Below, piece by piece: positions 55,197-64,000 of a DNA stretch of 64,000 bases. The position numbers were made by a program, and so were the translations under genes. The DNA is from Bruticola sp004554425 (lineage in GTDB: Bacteria; Vulcanimicrobiota; Xenobia; Xenobiales; Xenobiaceae): the NCBI GenBank assembly GCA_958366945.1, contig CATXCY010000005.1:21038-85037 (forward strand), given 5' to 3'. Positions within the stretch are counted from its first letter, which is position 1. Each line of letters begins with the position of its first letter. The notes beneath the pieces were generated by a model. The model did no database searches, had not been told where the DNA came from, and saw only the letters and a program-made list of their open reading frames with translations.

Positions 55197-58100
55197 GTGG
55201 ACTTTTTTAAGAATAAGGGCTGGTTGTATATGAACCGCTGTCGTGGTTCAGCTAGAAGAGGTGCAAATCTTACTAGTCCTTATTTATCATTGGTAAAAGT
55301 ATTAAGTGACGCAGCTATAAAGACAGAAAAACAATCAGATTCTACGGAAAACAACAAAGAACAAGAAAAACATAATCATAAAAAAAATGACAATATAAAA
55401 GAAAAAGCTCCCCATTTAAATAATGGCTCTAATTCGCCAGATAATTTTGAATTTGATCCTTCTGATGAAAGCATTTTAACGGGGTGGAAAGGGATTAAAA
55501 AACAACGCAGCATAGAGTTGCCCACAGTCTCTCCTTCTAGAGCAAAGGTAACTTCTGTAGCTGAGGGAGCTTTTGCCAATTCTACCGAATTAGCCAAAAT
55601 TGTTGTACCTGAAGGCATTGTGGCTATAGGTAAAGGGGCTTTTCTCAATTGCAGCAGTTTGGGCAGTGTAATTCTGCCCAGCACTTTAAAAACTATCGGT
55701 GACGAGGCTTTTAAAGGTTGTGTTTCTTTAAAAAATATAACTTTTGGCTCTTCTTTAGAGCAACTAGGCAAATCGGCTTTTAGCGAGTGTACTTTACTCA
55801 AGAAGGTTGCTTTCACTTCTGGCTCTGCTTTGACGGAAATTCCTCAGCGGTGCTTTTTTGAGTGCGAAAGTTTGCATGAAATAAAATGGCCAGAGTCTTT
55901 ACAAGAAATCAAAGAAGAAGCCTTTCGGTCCTGTACGTATCTGGAATCTCTTAGTTTCCCTCCTTCTTTGGCCAAGATCGGCTATTCAGCTTTTCGCGGC
56001 TGTACGCGTTTAAAATCTTTACATGTTCCTGAAGATCTGAAAGTGGTGGCAGAATTTGCCTTTGCCGAATGCTCTTCTCTAGAAACTGCCGAACTTCCGG
56101 AAGATATTGTCGTTTTGGAAGGCGGTATTTTTAATAATTGCTCTAAGTTGCGCTCTGTAAAGCTGAGCAATAACTTGCAAAAAATTGGCGCTGGAACTTT
56201 CAGTGGATGTACCGCTTTAAAAGATTTAGCTTTTCCTGCTTCTCTTTCTTCTATAGGAGTGCGAGCTTTTTGTGATTGCGTAAGTTTGCAAAAACTCAAT
56301 TTGAGCCGTTGCAAATTATCTGTTTTGGAGCAGGAAGTATTTAGCGGCTGTAGCGGATTGCATGAAATTTATTTGCCTTTTTGCTTGCGAGAAATTTATA
56401 AAGCTTGTTTTAAGAGTTGCAGTGAGCTCTATTCTGTAGAAATTCCTGGGGAAGTTGTTTCTTTAGGCGAGCGCTGTTTTGAAAATTGCCGCAAACTTAA
56501 TGAAATAGACCTCTCTTCTGTTCCTGTAGCTATTCCTGAAGGTTTTTGCTCAGATTGCTCTCAGCTTAGTGCCATTCGCTTCCATAGCGATACTCCGGAA
56601 ATAGATACATGTGCTTTTGCTAATTGCCGTTCGTTGGTCGAGCTTGAGTTGCCGGAAAAGTTACGAGTCATTCGCGATCGGGCTTTTTTAAATTGCTCCG
56701 GACTTTTGGAAGTAAATTGCGGCCAAGAATTGCGCCAACTTGGGTCTGAGGCTTTTAAAGGATGTAACGCTTTGCGTCGGGTTGATTTACCCGCTTCTTT
56801 AACTGTGTTTGGTAAAGAAGGAGTGATCTTTAGTAGCGAAGCCGATGAATTGGTCATTTATGGCACGCCAAGCAGTAGCGCCGAAGATTATGCTCGCTTG
56901 CATCGCATAAAGTTCTACGATCCTCTTCTCCACGAAATAAAAGAAGAGGGGAGTGAAGAAGATAATGAGCTTGATGGTGCGGACACTTCTGATGATACTT
57001 CCGACGAAGATCTTACTCCGGAAGAAGAAGAGACTGAAGTCGTCCTTCCGGGTAGCAATACTATACGCCGTCAAGTGTTTGGCTTGCGGGTAAATCCCTC
57101 TTCTTACAAGGCTATTACTTCAAAAGGTGACTGGATTGTCATTCGTCACAAGGCTTTTGAGAAAAAAGCCGACGCTCGTTCCAATGTTCCAATTGCTGTT
57201 CATTTGGAAGGCATAAATCATATAGGGAACAGAGCCTTTTGTAATCGTAATGTCGTTTTTCTCGATTGTTCCGACAACTTAGTATCTATAGGCAAAGCTG
57301 CTTTTTGGGGTTGCAATTTGTTGCAAAAAGTACGCTGGTCTAGCCGTTTGAGCTTTATTGATAAAAGCGCCTTTTGGGGATGTAATTCTTTGAAAAACTT
57401 AGACTTCCCCGATTCTTTGCAATTTATCGATAACTGGGCTTTCTTGGGTTGTTCTGGCATAGAAAGCATACATTTGCCCTCTTATTTGGTCTCGTTGGGA
57501 GATTATGTTTTTGCTTATTGCTCCAGCTTAGTCAACATTATCATCCCTTCTGGCACACGTTCTCTGGGAGTGGGAGTATTTTTCGGTTGCACATCCCTGC
57601 GCCGTGTGGTCATACCTCCTTCAGTAAAGCAATTCGGCCCAGAAATGTGCAAATTTAGCCCTATTTTTGGCAATGGCTGTACTTTGGATAGCAGCTCTGA
57701 AACTGATGAAAAAGCCAAAGATACAGAGCAAATTATTATTGTTTGTCAAAAAGATTCGGCCGCTCATGAGTATGCTTTGCAATTTGGCATGAAGTATGAG
57801 CTAACTAATTTTGAAGACGGTTGTGTGGCCAATGAACTGATAACAAAGGGCGGAGATTATATGCTGTGTGGCTTGGGAGTTCACGACAGTATTTCTAAAT
57901 GTACTCAAGCCTTTAGCGTTAAGTCTGGACATAGCATTGCCAAGCCTGTAGTGCGTCTACTTAAATCTGAAGCAGATAAGGTAATGGCTTCAGAACGTAG
58001 TGTTTTAAATCCGGATAATTGCTCCGGTTTGTCTCAGGCTGAAGTTTTTGCTCTTCTTCAAGGTGCTTATGAACTGGCAGATTTGGCCGGTTACATAAAA

Positions 58101-59711
58101 GCTTGGCACAGAGTATCTGCTTCTAGTGCCAAGAGAATCTTGAATTCTTCGCGTCTGTTTTCTTCTATAGAAGATATTTCGCCAATCAAAGATATTGTGG
58201 TCAAAGATTCCCCTGTCGTCAAAGAAGTGCAGCCTAAAGAAGTCGATCCTATAAAAATTCTGAAAGCAGCTTGCGATATTTTAGATCGCATGGAAAAAAT
58301 AGGTTGGCTCCATATGTCTGGTACAGAAGGGCAGAAGAAAGCTTATCGCCTGCATAAAACAACATTTGAAAATATGTCTACTACTGAGCAAGAGCTTCCT
58401 TCAGATGCGGCTGTTTCCCAGAAAAATGCTACTACAGAGGAAGCAACTGTTACGACTTCGCTAAAAGCAGAGATTGCAGAGAGCATTTTGGCTTTGAGTG
58501 AAAAACAGCCTACGCATATTTTGTCTCAGTTGTCAGCTTCAGAGCGCAGCTTGGCCGAAATATCAAAATCTTGTGCTGCTGTTGCTGTTGGAGCTTTAAG
58601 CAATAGTTTCCCCGCAGCAACAATAAAGGTTAACCAAGGACTGGAGCCTTCTAAGGGGACCATCGCTCTAAGTAGAATAAGAACGAGCAATGAAGAGAAA
58701 ACTCGTTCGCTTCCCAAACAAGTTGAATCCAAGCAAACTGAAGAAAAAGTTGTTCGGCCTGTTCTCTCCAAAGAGGATAGTAAAGTAAAAGTTCAACGAG
58801 CTTCTTTAAGCACTCCTTTAGTTGAATTACTTAGTCCTCAAAAGCTAGAAATGCTTAAGCAAGTGTCTAAGACAAATGCAGACTCAAAGCCTGCTATTGA
58901 AGGAATAGTCTTAGCTAAAGTGCCCAGCTTGTCAGTGTCTAAGGTTGATGTGCCAGATCAATTAAATGGACGTCCTGTTGAAGCTCTCAGTGACAATTTT
59001 ATGAAGGGTAACGATGTTATAGAGGAGATAACTTTAGGGCCTTCCTTAAAGACTATCGGTTCTGATGCCTTTAGAAGTTGTAGTCGTTTGCATATTGTCA
59101 ATATGGCTGAGAATGGCTTACAAATTGTAAAAGATGGTGCTTGGCGAAGTTGTGAGCGACTTGTAGAAATAAGCCTTCCCAATAGTGTCAAAGAATTGGG
59201 TAGTCGAGCTTTCTGTGCTTGTAGCCAACTTCGCAATATAAAATTGCCTGCCAGTTTAGTTAAACTTGGAGAGGCTGCTTTTGCAGATTGTCGTTCTTTA
59301 CAAAGTTTAGAACTTCCTGAAGGACTCAAAGAAATAGGCACCAAGGCCTTTTTCGGTTGCCGCAATTTGGAAAGTATCTTCATTCCTGAAAGTTTAACCC
59401 ATTTGGAAGAGAAACTCTTTGATGTCTCTCATAAGCTTACGATCTATGCTCCCCAAGGATCTGCCGCTGAATCCTATGCTCTGGCTCACACTATTCCATT
59501 TTGTGCAGCTTCTGCCGATACTTGGCAAACAGCAATGGCGAAAAAAATACAAGCTTCGGAAGCAAAAGATGAAGAGCCGCAAATTGCTGCTGATAGCGAA
59601 ATTGCCGAGGCAGATAAGGTTGAAGAAGTTAAGGACAGCAGCGCTTCTTTAGAGAAAAAAGCCAAGTACCTTAAGAGAATAGCCGCCAGAACTAAGGGGA
59701 AGCGTCGCTGA
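55197..59711 (+). CDS. Giant BspA-type leucine-rich-repeat protein, apparently cytoplasmic
   Basis: 1504 residues from GTG 55197 (AAGGAAGGG eight bases ahead). About 30 LRR_5/BspA units of the style AF-x-x-C-x-x-L-x-x-I-x-x-P lie in three blocks: about 18 units at 110-560, six at about 650-830, and five or six at about 1290-1430. Linkers are acidic or Ser/Glu-rich and probably disordered. Many cysteines recur in the repeats. No signal peptide, membrane helix, cell-wall or type IX sorting signal is visible, unlike most BspA proteins. A basic tail follows (KYLKRIAARTKGKRR). A nuclease-like gene follows within 52 bases. The function is not known; binding of proteins is usual for LRRs. Confidence 0.85.
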   Translation: MDFFKNKGWLYMNRCRGSARRGANLTSPYLSLVKVLSDAAIKTEKQSDSTENNKEQEKHNHKKNDNIKEKAPHLNNGSNSPDNFEFDPSDESILTGWKGIKKQRSIELPTVSPSRAKVTSVAEGAFANSTELAKIVVPEGIVAIGKGAFLNCSSLGSVILPSTLKTIGDEAFKGCVSLKNITFGSSLEQLGKSAFSECTLLKKVAFTSGSALTEIPQRCFFECESLHEIKWPESLQEIKEEAFRSCTYLESLSFPPSLAKIGYSAFRGCTRLKSLHVPEDLKVVAEFAFAECSSLETAELPEDIVVLEGGIFNNCSKLRSVKLSNNLQKIGAGTFSGCTALKDLAFPASLSSIGVRAFCDCVSLQKLNLSRCKLSVLEQEVFSGCSGLHEIYLPFCLREIYKACFKSCSELYSVEIPGEVVSLGERCFENCRKLNEIDLSSVPVAIPEGFCSDCSQLSAIRFHSDTPEIDTCAFANCRSLVELELPEKLRVIRDRAFLNCSGLLEVNCGQELRQLGSEAFKGCNALRRVDLPASLTVFGKEGVIFSSEADELVIYGTPSSSAEDYARLHRIKFYDPLLHEIKEEGSEEDNELDGADTSDDTSDEDLTPEEEETEVVLPGSNTIRRQVFGLRVNPSSYKAITSKGDWIVIRHKAFEKKADARSNVPIAVHLEGINHIGNRAFCNRNVVFLDCSDNLVSIGKAAFWGCNLLQKVRWSSRLSFIDKSAFWGCNSLKNLDFPDSLQFIDNWAFLGCSGIESIHLPSYLVSLGDYVFAYCSSLVNIIIPSGTRSLGVGVFFGCTSLRRVVIPPSVKQFGPEMCKFSPIFGNGCTLDSSSETDEKAKDTEQIIIVCQKDSAAHEYALQFGMKYELTNFEDGCVANELITKGGDYMLCGLGVHDSISKCTQAFSVKSGHSIAKPVVRLLKSEADKVMASERSVLNPDNCSGLSQAEVFALLQGAYELADLAGYIKAWHRVSASSAKRILNSSRLFSSIEDISPIKDIVVKDSPVVKEVQPKEVDPIKILKAACDILDRMEKIGWLHMSGTEGQKKAYRLHKTTFENMSTTEQELPSDAAVSQKNATTEEATVTTSLKAEIAESILALSEKQPTHILSQLSASERSLAEISKSCAAVAVGALSNSFPAATIKVNQGLEPSKGTIALSRIRTSNEEKTRSLPKQVESKQTEEKVVRPVLSKEDSKVKVQRASLSTPLVELLSPQKLEMLKQVSKTNADSKPAIEGIVLAKVPSLSVSKVDVPDQLNGRPVEALSDNFMKGNDVIEEITLGPSLKTIGSDAFRSCSRLHIVNMAENGLQIVKDGAWRSCERLVEISLPNSVKELGSRAFCACSQLRNIKLPASLVKLGEAAFADCRSLQSLELPEGLKEIGTKAFFGCRNLESIFIPESLTHLEEKLFDVSHKLTIYAPQGSAAESYALAHTIPFCAASADTWQTAMAKKIQASEAKDEEPQIAADSEIAEADKVEEVKDSSASLEKKAKYLKRIAARTKGKRR

Positions 59712-59763
59712 GAAAAGCGCCCATTTAGTTATAGTTCGTACAGCCAAAGAAAGATGAAAGCTT

Positions 59764-60885
59764 ATGGATAGGATTGGAAATGCTTTAGAGCGGATAGCCG
59801 GTGCTCTGGAGCGTATCGCGACGGCTATAGAGCGAGGCGCTGCTATCTCTGGAGATAGTTTATCTGCTGCTGCCGATCTGGTAAAGAAAAGTCAAGAGCT
59901 GGGTGAGCAAATTGCTCAGAAACCGCTCCAGCCAGAAGTTATTTCTGTAGTTGAGCAAACAGACATAAAAGAACCAGAGCGAGAAATTGAAAGTGGACTC
60001 ATTAAGCTAGATAGTGGCAAAACTGAAGACACTTCTTTATCTGCAAGCGAAGCCGAAGAGCTTATTTTTGAATTACCCAACAACCATGTCAAAGAGGATT
60101 TCGCCAAGCGCTATCCTTGTTTGTCCGAGTTTTTAGAAAGTAGGGGCATCACTATTTGTGATGTATTTGCCCCGCTAGTTCCCAAATCTCTTGACGATAG
60201 ATTAGAAGAAATTGCCCTCTATATGGGCAATCACTACGCGGATATTTGTCCTTTGCTGTTGGCTATAAAGGCCAATTTGCGTACTGGTTTTAACTTCTCT
60301 TTAGATTTCGCTTCTTGCTCTGCGTCTTCGGCGAAGGTAATTGACAAGCTTTGCCGTGCACTTTACGAAATTGCTTTTTTGGACGAATATCGCTACTTAG
60401 GCTATCCTGACTTTAAAGTCCAGGCTCGAGCTTCCACTATAGGTATTGCTCACAATTTCTTCAGCGGTTTTTGGTTTGAACGTTATGTCGCTCAACAAAC
60501 TGAAGCGGTAATAAAAAGCGTGCGTCGTGAATTCAATTTAGCTGAAAATGAGTTTGAAATTATTCGCAATGCCAAACTCATGTGTAAAGGAATTCCTCGT
60601 GAAAGAGACATTTTGGTTAGTTGCGCAAATCAATATTACTGGTTAGAGTGTAAATCAGGCGATAATTACATAGACAGTGTTGCCGCTTACGACACTTTCT
60701 CAGCTCATTTCGGCTTTGAACAAGATAATTGCTTCTTAGTCTTTTTGAGTAACGAGGCTGGGTATCACAGAGCAGCCGGTTCTGGAATGCAAATTTGTTC
60801 TAGTGCAGAGTTCTCTTCACGATTTGCCGATTTGCTGCGAAACAATTTAGAGCAGGCTGGCTATACTAGAGTTGCTCAGATTTAA
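59764..60885 (+). CDS. Coiled-coil protein with PD-(D/E)XK nuclease-like C-terminus (DUF1887-like)
   Basis: 373 residues. The N-terminal heptad repeats (ALERIAGALERIATAIER) predict a coiled coil or oligomerisation helix, followed by a linker to about 105. The C-terminal domain has Glu239 (FWFERYVAQQ), Asp282 (ERDILV) and Glu295-Cys-Lys297 (YWLECKSGD). The E...D...ExK order is that of PD-(D/E)XK nucleases, close in pattern to the DUF1887 domain of Card1/Can2 effectors. No CARF domain is evident. A DNA- or RNA-cleaving role is inferred. It probably shares a transcript with the upstream LRR gene. Confidence 0.75.
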   Translation: MDRIGNALERIAGALERIATAIERGAAISGDSLSAAADLVKKSQELGEQIAQKPLQPEVISVVEQTDIKEPEREIESGLIKLDSGKTEDTSLSASEAEELIFELPNNHVKEDFAKRYPCLSEFLESRGITICDVFAPLVPKSLDDRLEEIALYMGNHYADICPLLLAIKANLRTGFNFSLDFASCSASSAKVIDKLCRALYEIAFLDEYRYLGYPDFKVQARASTIGIAHNFFSGFWFERYVAQQTEAVIKSVRREFNLAENEFEIIRNAKLMCKGIPRERDILVSCANQYYWLECKSGDNYIDSVAAYDTFSAHFGFEQDNCFLVFLSNEAGYHRAAGSGMQICSSAEFSSRFADLLRNNLEQAGYTRVAQI

Positions 60886-60912
60886 ATCTGTTTCTTATTG
60901 ATTATTTTATAT

Positions 60913-60980
60913 AAAAATAGCCACTTTCCCGATATCTGAACTTTGTAAATCATTTATGGAAAGGTGGCTATTTTTTTTAA
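60913..60980. terminator. Intrinsic terminator between nuclease-like and cyclophilin genes
   Basis: AAAATAGCCAC(C)TTTCC-type arm pairs with GGAAAGGTGGCTATTTT across a loop of about 30 bases. A run left and T run right suit both convergent genes. Confidence 0.8.
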
Positions 60981-60993
60981 TTAGTTTTGAAAC

Positions 60994-61734
60994 TTACTTA
61001 ACAACGTAAGCTTTTTTAATCATGGTAGGCTGATGCTGGGCTGGTAAGCTCTTCAAATAAGCTTCGCCATTGTGCCAAAGCATGCCCTGATCGAGTCCCA
61101 TATCGGGGCTACCTACGGACTTAAACTGGTCGGCTACTTCCATGCCCTTGACCACTTTGCCAAAGGTAGTGAAGTTTTGTGACTGAAGGAAGTCGTTATT
61201 GCCGTAGTTGATAAAAACTTGAGTGGAGTTGGTGTTGGGGCCAGCTTTAGCAAAGGCCAAAGTGCCGCGCTCTAAGTGGAAAAGGCTGGGATCGTCGTTG
61301 AAATTCTTGTCTCTCCAATCGATCATACCCTTGCGCCAGTTGATGCCGAATTGAGCTACGAAAGGCTGGGGATTTTTTACGACACGGAAAATAGGGGTGT
61401 CATTGTAATATCCGAGTTCTACCAATTCTACAAAGCGTTTAGCAGCGTTAGGAGCAGCTTGGGGATAAATTTCCATATCCACATCGCCATCGGTAGTTTC
61501 GAAGCGAACTAAAGTATATTCGGTAATAGCCGGAGCATTAGAACCGAAGGGAGTAAGGGAACGATATTGAGCTGACATAGGGCTCTCCTTTTCTTGTTGT
61601 TGAGACTGTGCTTGGACACTCTGAGTTTGAGCGTCCGACTGGTTTTCTGAAGCTGTCTCCTGCTTTGTGCAACCAAATTGCACACTGGCTAGCAATACAA
61701 CGGCAGCTAGTGCAGATATGGCATACTTATTCAT
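60994..61734 (-). CDS. Exported cyclophilin-type peptidyl-prolyl isomerase 1 (probable lipoprotein)
   Basis: 246 residues. The hydrophobic N-terminus ends VQFGC, an imperfect lipobox, followed by a Gln/Ser-rich spacer, so lipidation is likely but not certain. The cyclophilin domain covers about 75-246: TPIFRVVKNPQPFVAQFGIN contains the catalytic Phe-Arg and Gln region, and GTLAFAKAGPNTNSTQVFIN the conserved core. It probably catalyses proline isomerisation during folding of exported proteins. It is a paralogue of the gene at 61789, lies downstream of it and is separated by a terminator. Confidence 0.9.
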   Translation of the reverse strand: MNKYAISALAAVVLLASVQFGCTKQETASENQSDAQTQSVQAQSQQQEKESPMSAQYRSLTPFGSNAPAITEYTLVRFETTDGDVDMEIYPQAAPNAAKRFVELVELGYYNDTPIFRVVKNPQPFVAQFGINWRKGMIDWRDKNFNDDPSLFHLERGTLAFAKAGPNTNSTQVFINYGNNDFLQSQNFTTFGKVVKGMEVADQFKSVGSPDMGLDQGMLWHNGEAYLKSLPAQHQPTMIKKAYVVK

Positions 61735-61745
61735 TTTTTTCTCCT

Positions 61746-61779
61746 AAAAAATGGCTGCACTTATAATGTACAGCCATTT
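61746..61779 (-). terminator. Intrinsic terminator between the two cyclophilin genes
   Basis: AAATGGCTG (61749-61757) pairs with CAGCCATTT (61771-61779), with the T run on the minus strand. Confidence 0.8.
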
Positions 61780-61788
61780 AGTTGAAAT

Positions 61789-62517
61789 CTAATCTTTAAC
61801 AACTTCGGCTTTAAGGATCATAGTGGGCTGTTGATTAGCCGGAAGTTGCTTTAAATAGGCGCCTCCATTGGTAGAAAGCATACCTTGGTTTAATCCCATA
61901 TTAGGATCGCCTACTTGTTTGAAATTATTGGCAATTTCCAAGCCTTTAGTGATAATACCGAAAGTTGAGAAAGTCTGTTCGCGCAAGAAATCGTTATTGC
62001 CATAATTGATAAAGACTTGGGTGGAATTGGTGTTGGGGCCAGCTTTAGCGAAGGCTAAAGTTCCGGCTTCTAAATGGAAGAGGCTGGGATCGTCGTTGAA
62101 TTTCTTTTCATTCCACTGACGCTGACCGTCTCTCCAGTTGATGCCGAACTGAGCCACAAAGGGACGAGGAGTTTTTACTACGCGAAAAATGGGAGTGTTG
62201 TCATAATAACCGGCTTTGACCAACTCTACAAAGCGCTTGGCTGCATTAGGAGCAGCTTGAGGATAAATCTCCATCTCAATATTGCCAGCGCTGGTTTTGA
62301 AGCGTACCTTTACTACTTCAGTAAGGGCTGGAGCATTGGAGTAAAAGGGCTTAAGATGCCTATATTTGGAAACGGCTTCCGTTTTGGCTACCAGTGTGTT
62401 TTGCTTAATATTGGCATTAGATTCGGATTTAACCGTTTCTTGGGCCAAAGCTGAAACTGAGCAGCAACCGATAAGAGCTAAAGAAATGATGAGGCTTTTG
62501 CTGAAGAATTTATTCAT
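61789..62517 (-). CDS. Exported cyclophilin-type peptidyl-prolyl isomerase 2
   Basis: ATG 62517 opens a signal peptide ending SALA-QE; the open frame starts upstream at 62598 without support. 242 residues. The same cyclophilin pattern as paralogue 1 (TPIFRVVKTPRPFVAQFGIN, GTLAFAKAGPNTNSTQVFINYGNNDFL), but a cleavable rather than lipoprotein-type leader. One copy would be soluble in the periplasm and the other membrane-attached. It is about 38 bases behind the phosphatase gene and likely co-transcribed with it. Confidence 0.9.
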   Translation of the reverse strand: MNKFFSKSLIISLALIGCCSVSALAQETVKSESNANIKQNTLVAKTEAVSKYRHLKPFYSNAPALTEVVKVRFKTSAGNIEMEIYPQAAPNAAKRFVELVKAGYYDNTPIFRVVKTPRPFVAQFGINWRDGQRQWNEKKFNDDPSLFHLEAGTLAFAKAGPNTNSTQVFINYGNNDFLREQTFSTFGIITKGLEIANNFKQVGDPNMGLNQGMLSTNGGAYLKQLPANQQPTMILKAEVVKD

Positions 62518-62555
62518 TTTATTTGAGTAGGCCGTTCCTTTCTTGAGTGAAGCTA

Positions 62556-63215
62556 TTAGGGAGAACCTGGCACGTTCTGAGCCGGAGGTAAAGCCCAAGC
62601 GTCTTTGATATGAGACATATCATTAAATGATAATAAACAAGGAAAATCTCCGTGATAACGCAAGCGCACTACTCCGGTATTCCCCAATTCCATAGACCAT
62701 TGATATTGGCCTTGAGGCGGGCCGACAATGCCCCAAAGTATTGTTCTAATTATGCCACCATGGCTAAAAGCTATTACGCGTCCGTCTTGAGGAAGTTCGC
62801 GTCTCCAAGCTTCAGCTCGATTGGCTACATCTTGTAAAGTTTCGTCGGCTCCTGGAAAGTAAGTTTTATAGGGATCTTTCCACCAATTGGTAACTTTATC
62901 TTGCTCTTCTTTGGTGAGCTCATCCCAGGTGCGTCCTTCTACAATTCCCATGGGAATTTCTCGCAAACGTTTGTCCAAGCGTATTTCTTGCGGGTCTAAA
63001 TTGGGAAGGGCCAAGCGAGCCGTTTCTATACATCGGTGCAGATCTGAGCTCCAAACCTGAGTAAAGGGGACGTCTTTTAAATTGTTCGCCAGGGCTCTGG
63101 CCTGACTTTTCCCCAATTCATTTAGGGGAACATCACTGTGACCTTGCCAGCGTCTGACTTTATTCCAATCGGTACTGCCGTGACGAACCAGCCAAATTTC
63201 TAACATGGCCGCCAA
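62556..63215 (-). CDS. Histidine phosphatase / phosphoglycerate mutase-like protein
   Basis: 219 residues from TTG 63215, which has AGGAG five bases ahead; ATG 63206 is the alternative. The catalytic LVRHGSTDWN motif has His12, a second histidine lies in FSHGGIIRT, and a conserved Arg-Glu region (RLREIPMGIVEGRTWDEL) is between them. Family members include alpha-ribazole phosphatase (CobC) and cofactor-dependent phosphoglycerate mutases; which substrate applies cannot be told from sequence. Confidence 0.9.
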   Translation of the reverse strand: MAAMLEIWLVRHGSTDWNKVRRWQGHSDVPLNELGKSQARALANNLKDVPFTQVWSSDLHRCIETARLALPNLDPQEIRLDKRLREIPMGIVEGRTWDELTKEEQDKVTNWWKDPYKTYFPGADETLQDVANRAEAWRRELPQDGRVIAFSHGGIIRTILWGIVGPPQGQYQWSMELGNTGVVRLRYHGDFPCLLSFNDMSHIKDAWALPPAQNVPGSP

Positions 63216-63457
63216 GTTTGCTCCTAGCTAAGCCAATCCTGCCATGATCGATTTTTTTGCTTATCTAACCGGGCGTTTTAAACTGCACAATGCATCGTAC
63301 CATGCGTATTTTTGTGGTAATTTTCTTTAGCTTTTGTTTACCTTATTATCATATTTTACTTATTTATTTTTTCTGTATTTAATTGTTATAAAAGCCGAAT
63401 TTTACAAGCTTTTTTTTACTAGATACTGCTCGCATTTTCTCTGATAATTATCAATAA
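63216..63457. other. AT-rich noncoding stretch
   Basis: No gene, repeat or clear structure is visible between the phosphatase start and the CHAP remnant. Confidence 0.5.
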
Positions 63458-63745
63458 GTATGGGTTGCGTACAAAACTCCCACTTTGGTGGAGTGGTCTA
63501 AGAATGAAGGCACTTGGAGCCAAGCTGGAGGTGATTATGAGCCTCAGTCTGGCGATATGATTATGTTCGACTGGGGTAACACTCGCTCTGGCGCCGATCA
63601 CGTAGGTATTGTAGTTAGCTACGATAGTTCTACTGGAGTTGTCACTACTGTTGAAGGTAACAGTGGCTCTCCTGGAGCTGTTAGAGTAAAAACTTATGAT
63701 CGTAACCAAGCTTGCGTAATGGGCTATATTTCTCCCAATAAATAG
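63458..63745 (+). pseudogene. Truncated CHAP-domain amidase remnant
   Basis: The frame, open from 63458 after a stop, encodes the second half of a CHAP (cysteine/histidine amidohydrolase-peptidase) domain. VEWSKNEGTW, PQSGDMIMFDWG, GADHVGIVV with the catalytic-type His, VEGNSG and the end GYISPNK are all present. The first half with the catalytic cysteine is missing and the upstream DNA is AT-rich noncoding. TTG 63485 could start an 86-residue product, but it would lack the nucleophile. I read it as the relic of a cell-wall amidase gene, lost by deletion or insertion. Confidence 0.7.
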
Positions 63746-63770
63746 GGGGTAATTACAGCTTTAATGCTAT

Positions 63771-63813
63771 AAAGAACAGCTCTTTACCAAGGCGCAAAGG
63801 GCTGTTCTTTTAT
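63771..63813 (+). terminator. Intrinsic terminator after the CHAP remnant
   Basis: AAAGAACAGC pairs with GCTGTTCTTT, with inner CTTT/AAAG pairing, then T residues. Its survival suggests the lost gene was once complete. Confidence 0.8.
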
Positions 63814-63963
63814 ATGTAATGTAAAATAAATGTTAACATGGCTTTTTATACTAGATTAGGCGGAAACAACGATTGATAAAAAGAATGATAAAGAGCGGGA
63901 AAGGCCGTACAGCGTAGCGTTTAGCTCGTTTTTTTGCTCTAAGAAATTAGGAGAGATTACTGA

Positions 63964-64000
63964 ATGTCGTTAGATAAGATTTCAAGCTTTTTAGGAATAT
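63964..64000 (+). CDS. Start of a gene leaving the window
   Basis: ATG 63964 with AGGAG at 63949-63953; it reads MSLDKISSFLGI to the edge. Too short to identify. Confidence 0.5.
   Translation, partial: MSLDKISSFLGI

Noticed and set aside
1..64000. tRNA or rRNA genes
   Set aside because: No T-loop/anticodon arrangement or conserved rRNA segments noticed on either strand by eye; a covariance search would be needed to be sure.

Overview
The window is the replication-origin neighbourhood of a bacterial chromosome, followed by a long run of housekeeping operons. The organism has two membranes: there is an MlaE/MlaF/MlaD-type lipid transporter whose MCE protein carries an outer-membrane-like C-terminus, a 2335-residue TamB-like protein, WecA/WecB-type envelope sugar enzymes, MurA and several lipoproteins. 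It is moderately AT-rich. The F-type ATP synthase has two different b subunits, and its c subunit keeps most of a sodium-binding signature, so an anaerobe using sodium bioenergetics is plausible. I cannot assign a phylum from the sequence; an uncultivated diderm lineage is my guess.

1-13.6 kb, origin region. dnaA lies on the minus strand. AT-rich DNA with DnaA boxes lies upstream of it, and a (TAG)6-GGGG element that looks like a DnaA-trio unwinding site lies downstream. A rightward operon follows: rpmH-rnpA-yidD-yidC-khpB-mnmE-mnmG. Next come a minus-strand lipoprotein, a noncoding tract packed with TGTCAG/CTGACA words, parB-rsmG without parA, a DUF362 ferredoxin-like protein, and two parS sites at 13.1 kb.

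13.6-33 kb, mixed region. Two tandem lipoproteins share an almost identical 5' third and have diverged elsewhere; they look like catalytically dead metallopeptidases. Then come glgX, ychF, an unknown membrane protein, an M30-like metallopeptidase lipoprotein, rnpB, a BsuPI-domain protein, a secreted protein, grpE-dnaJ (no dnaK between them) and the mlaE-mlaF-mlaD cluster.

33-55 kb, envelope and energy. A Ser/Thr kinase, wecA-wecB, two AtpZ/AtpI-like genes, atpB-E-F-F'-H-A-G-D-C, murA, a degenerate MreB-like gene and tamB follow closely on one strand. Two noncoding relics (32.9 kb and 39.6 kb) each hold the last codons of a TnpB gene plus a hairpin conserved by compensatory changes. They are solitary IS200/IS605-type right ends, or omega-RNA-like elements, and one sits inside the atp operon.

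55-64 kb. A giant leucine-rich-repeat protein without a signal peptide is followed by a coiled-coil PD-(D/E)XK nuclease-like protein. Then come two paralogous exported cyclophilins, a histidine phosphatase, a truncated CHAP-domain remnant and the first codons of a gene that leaves the window.
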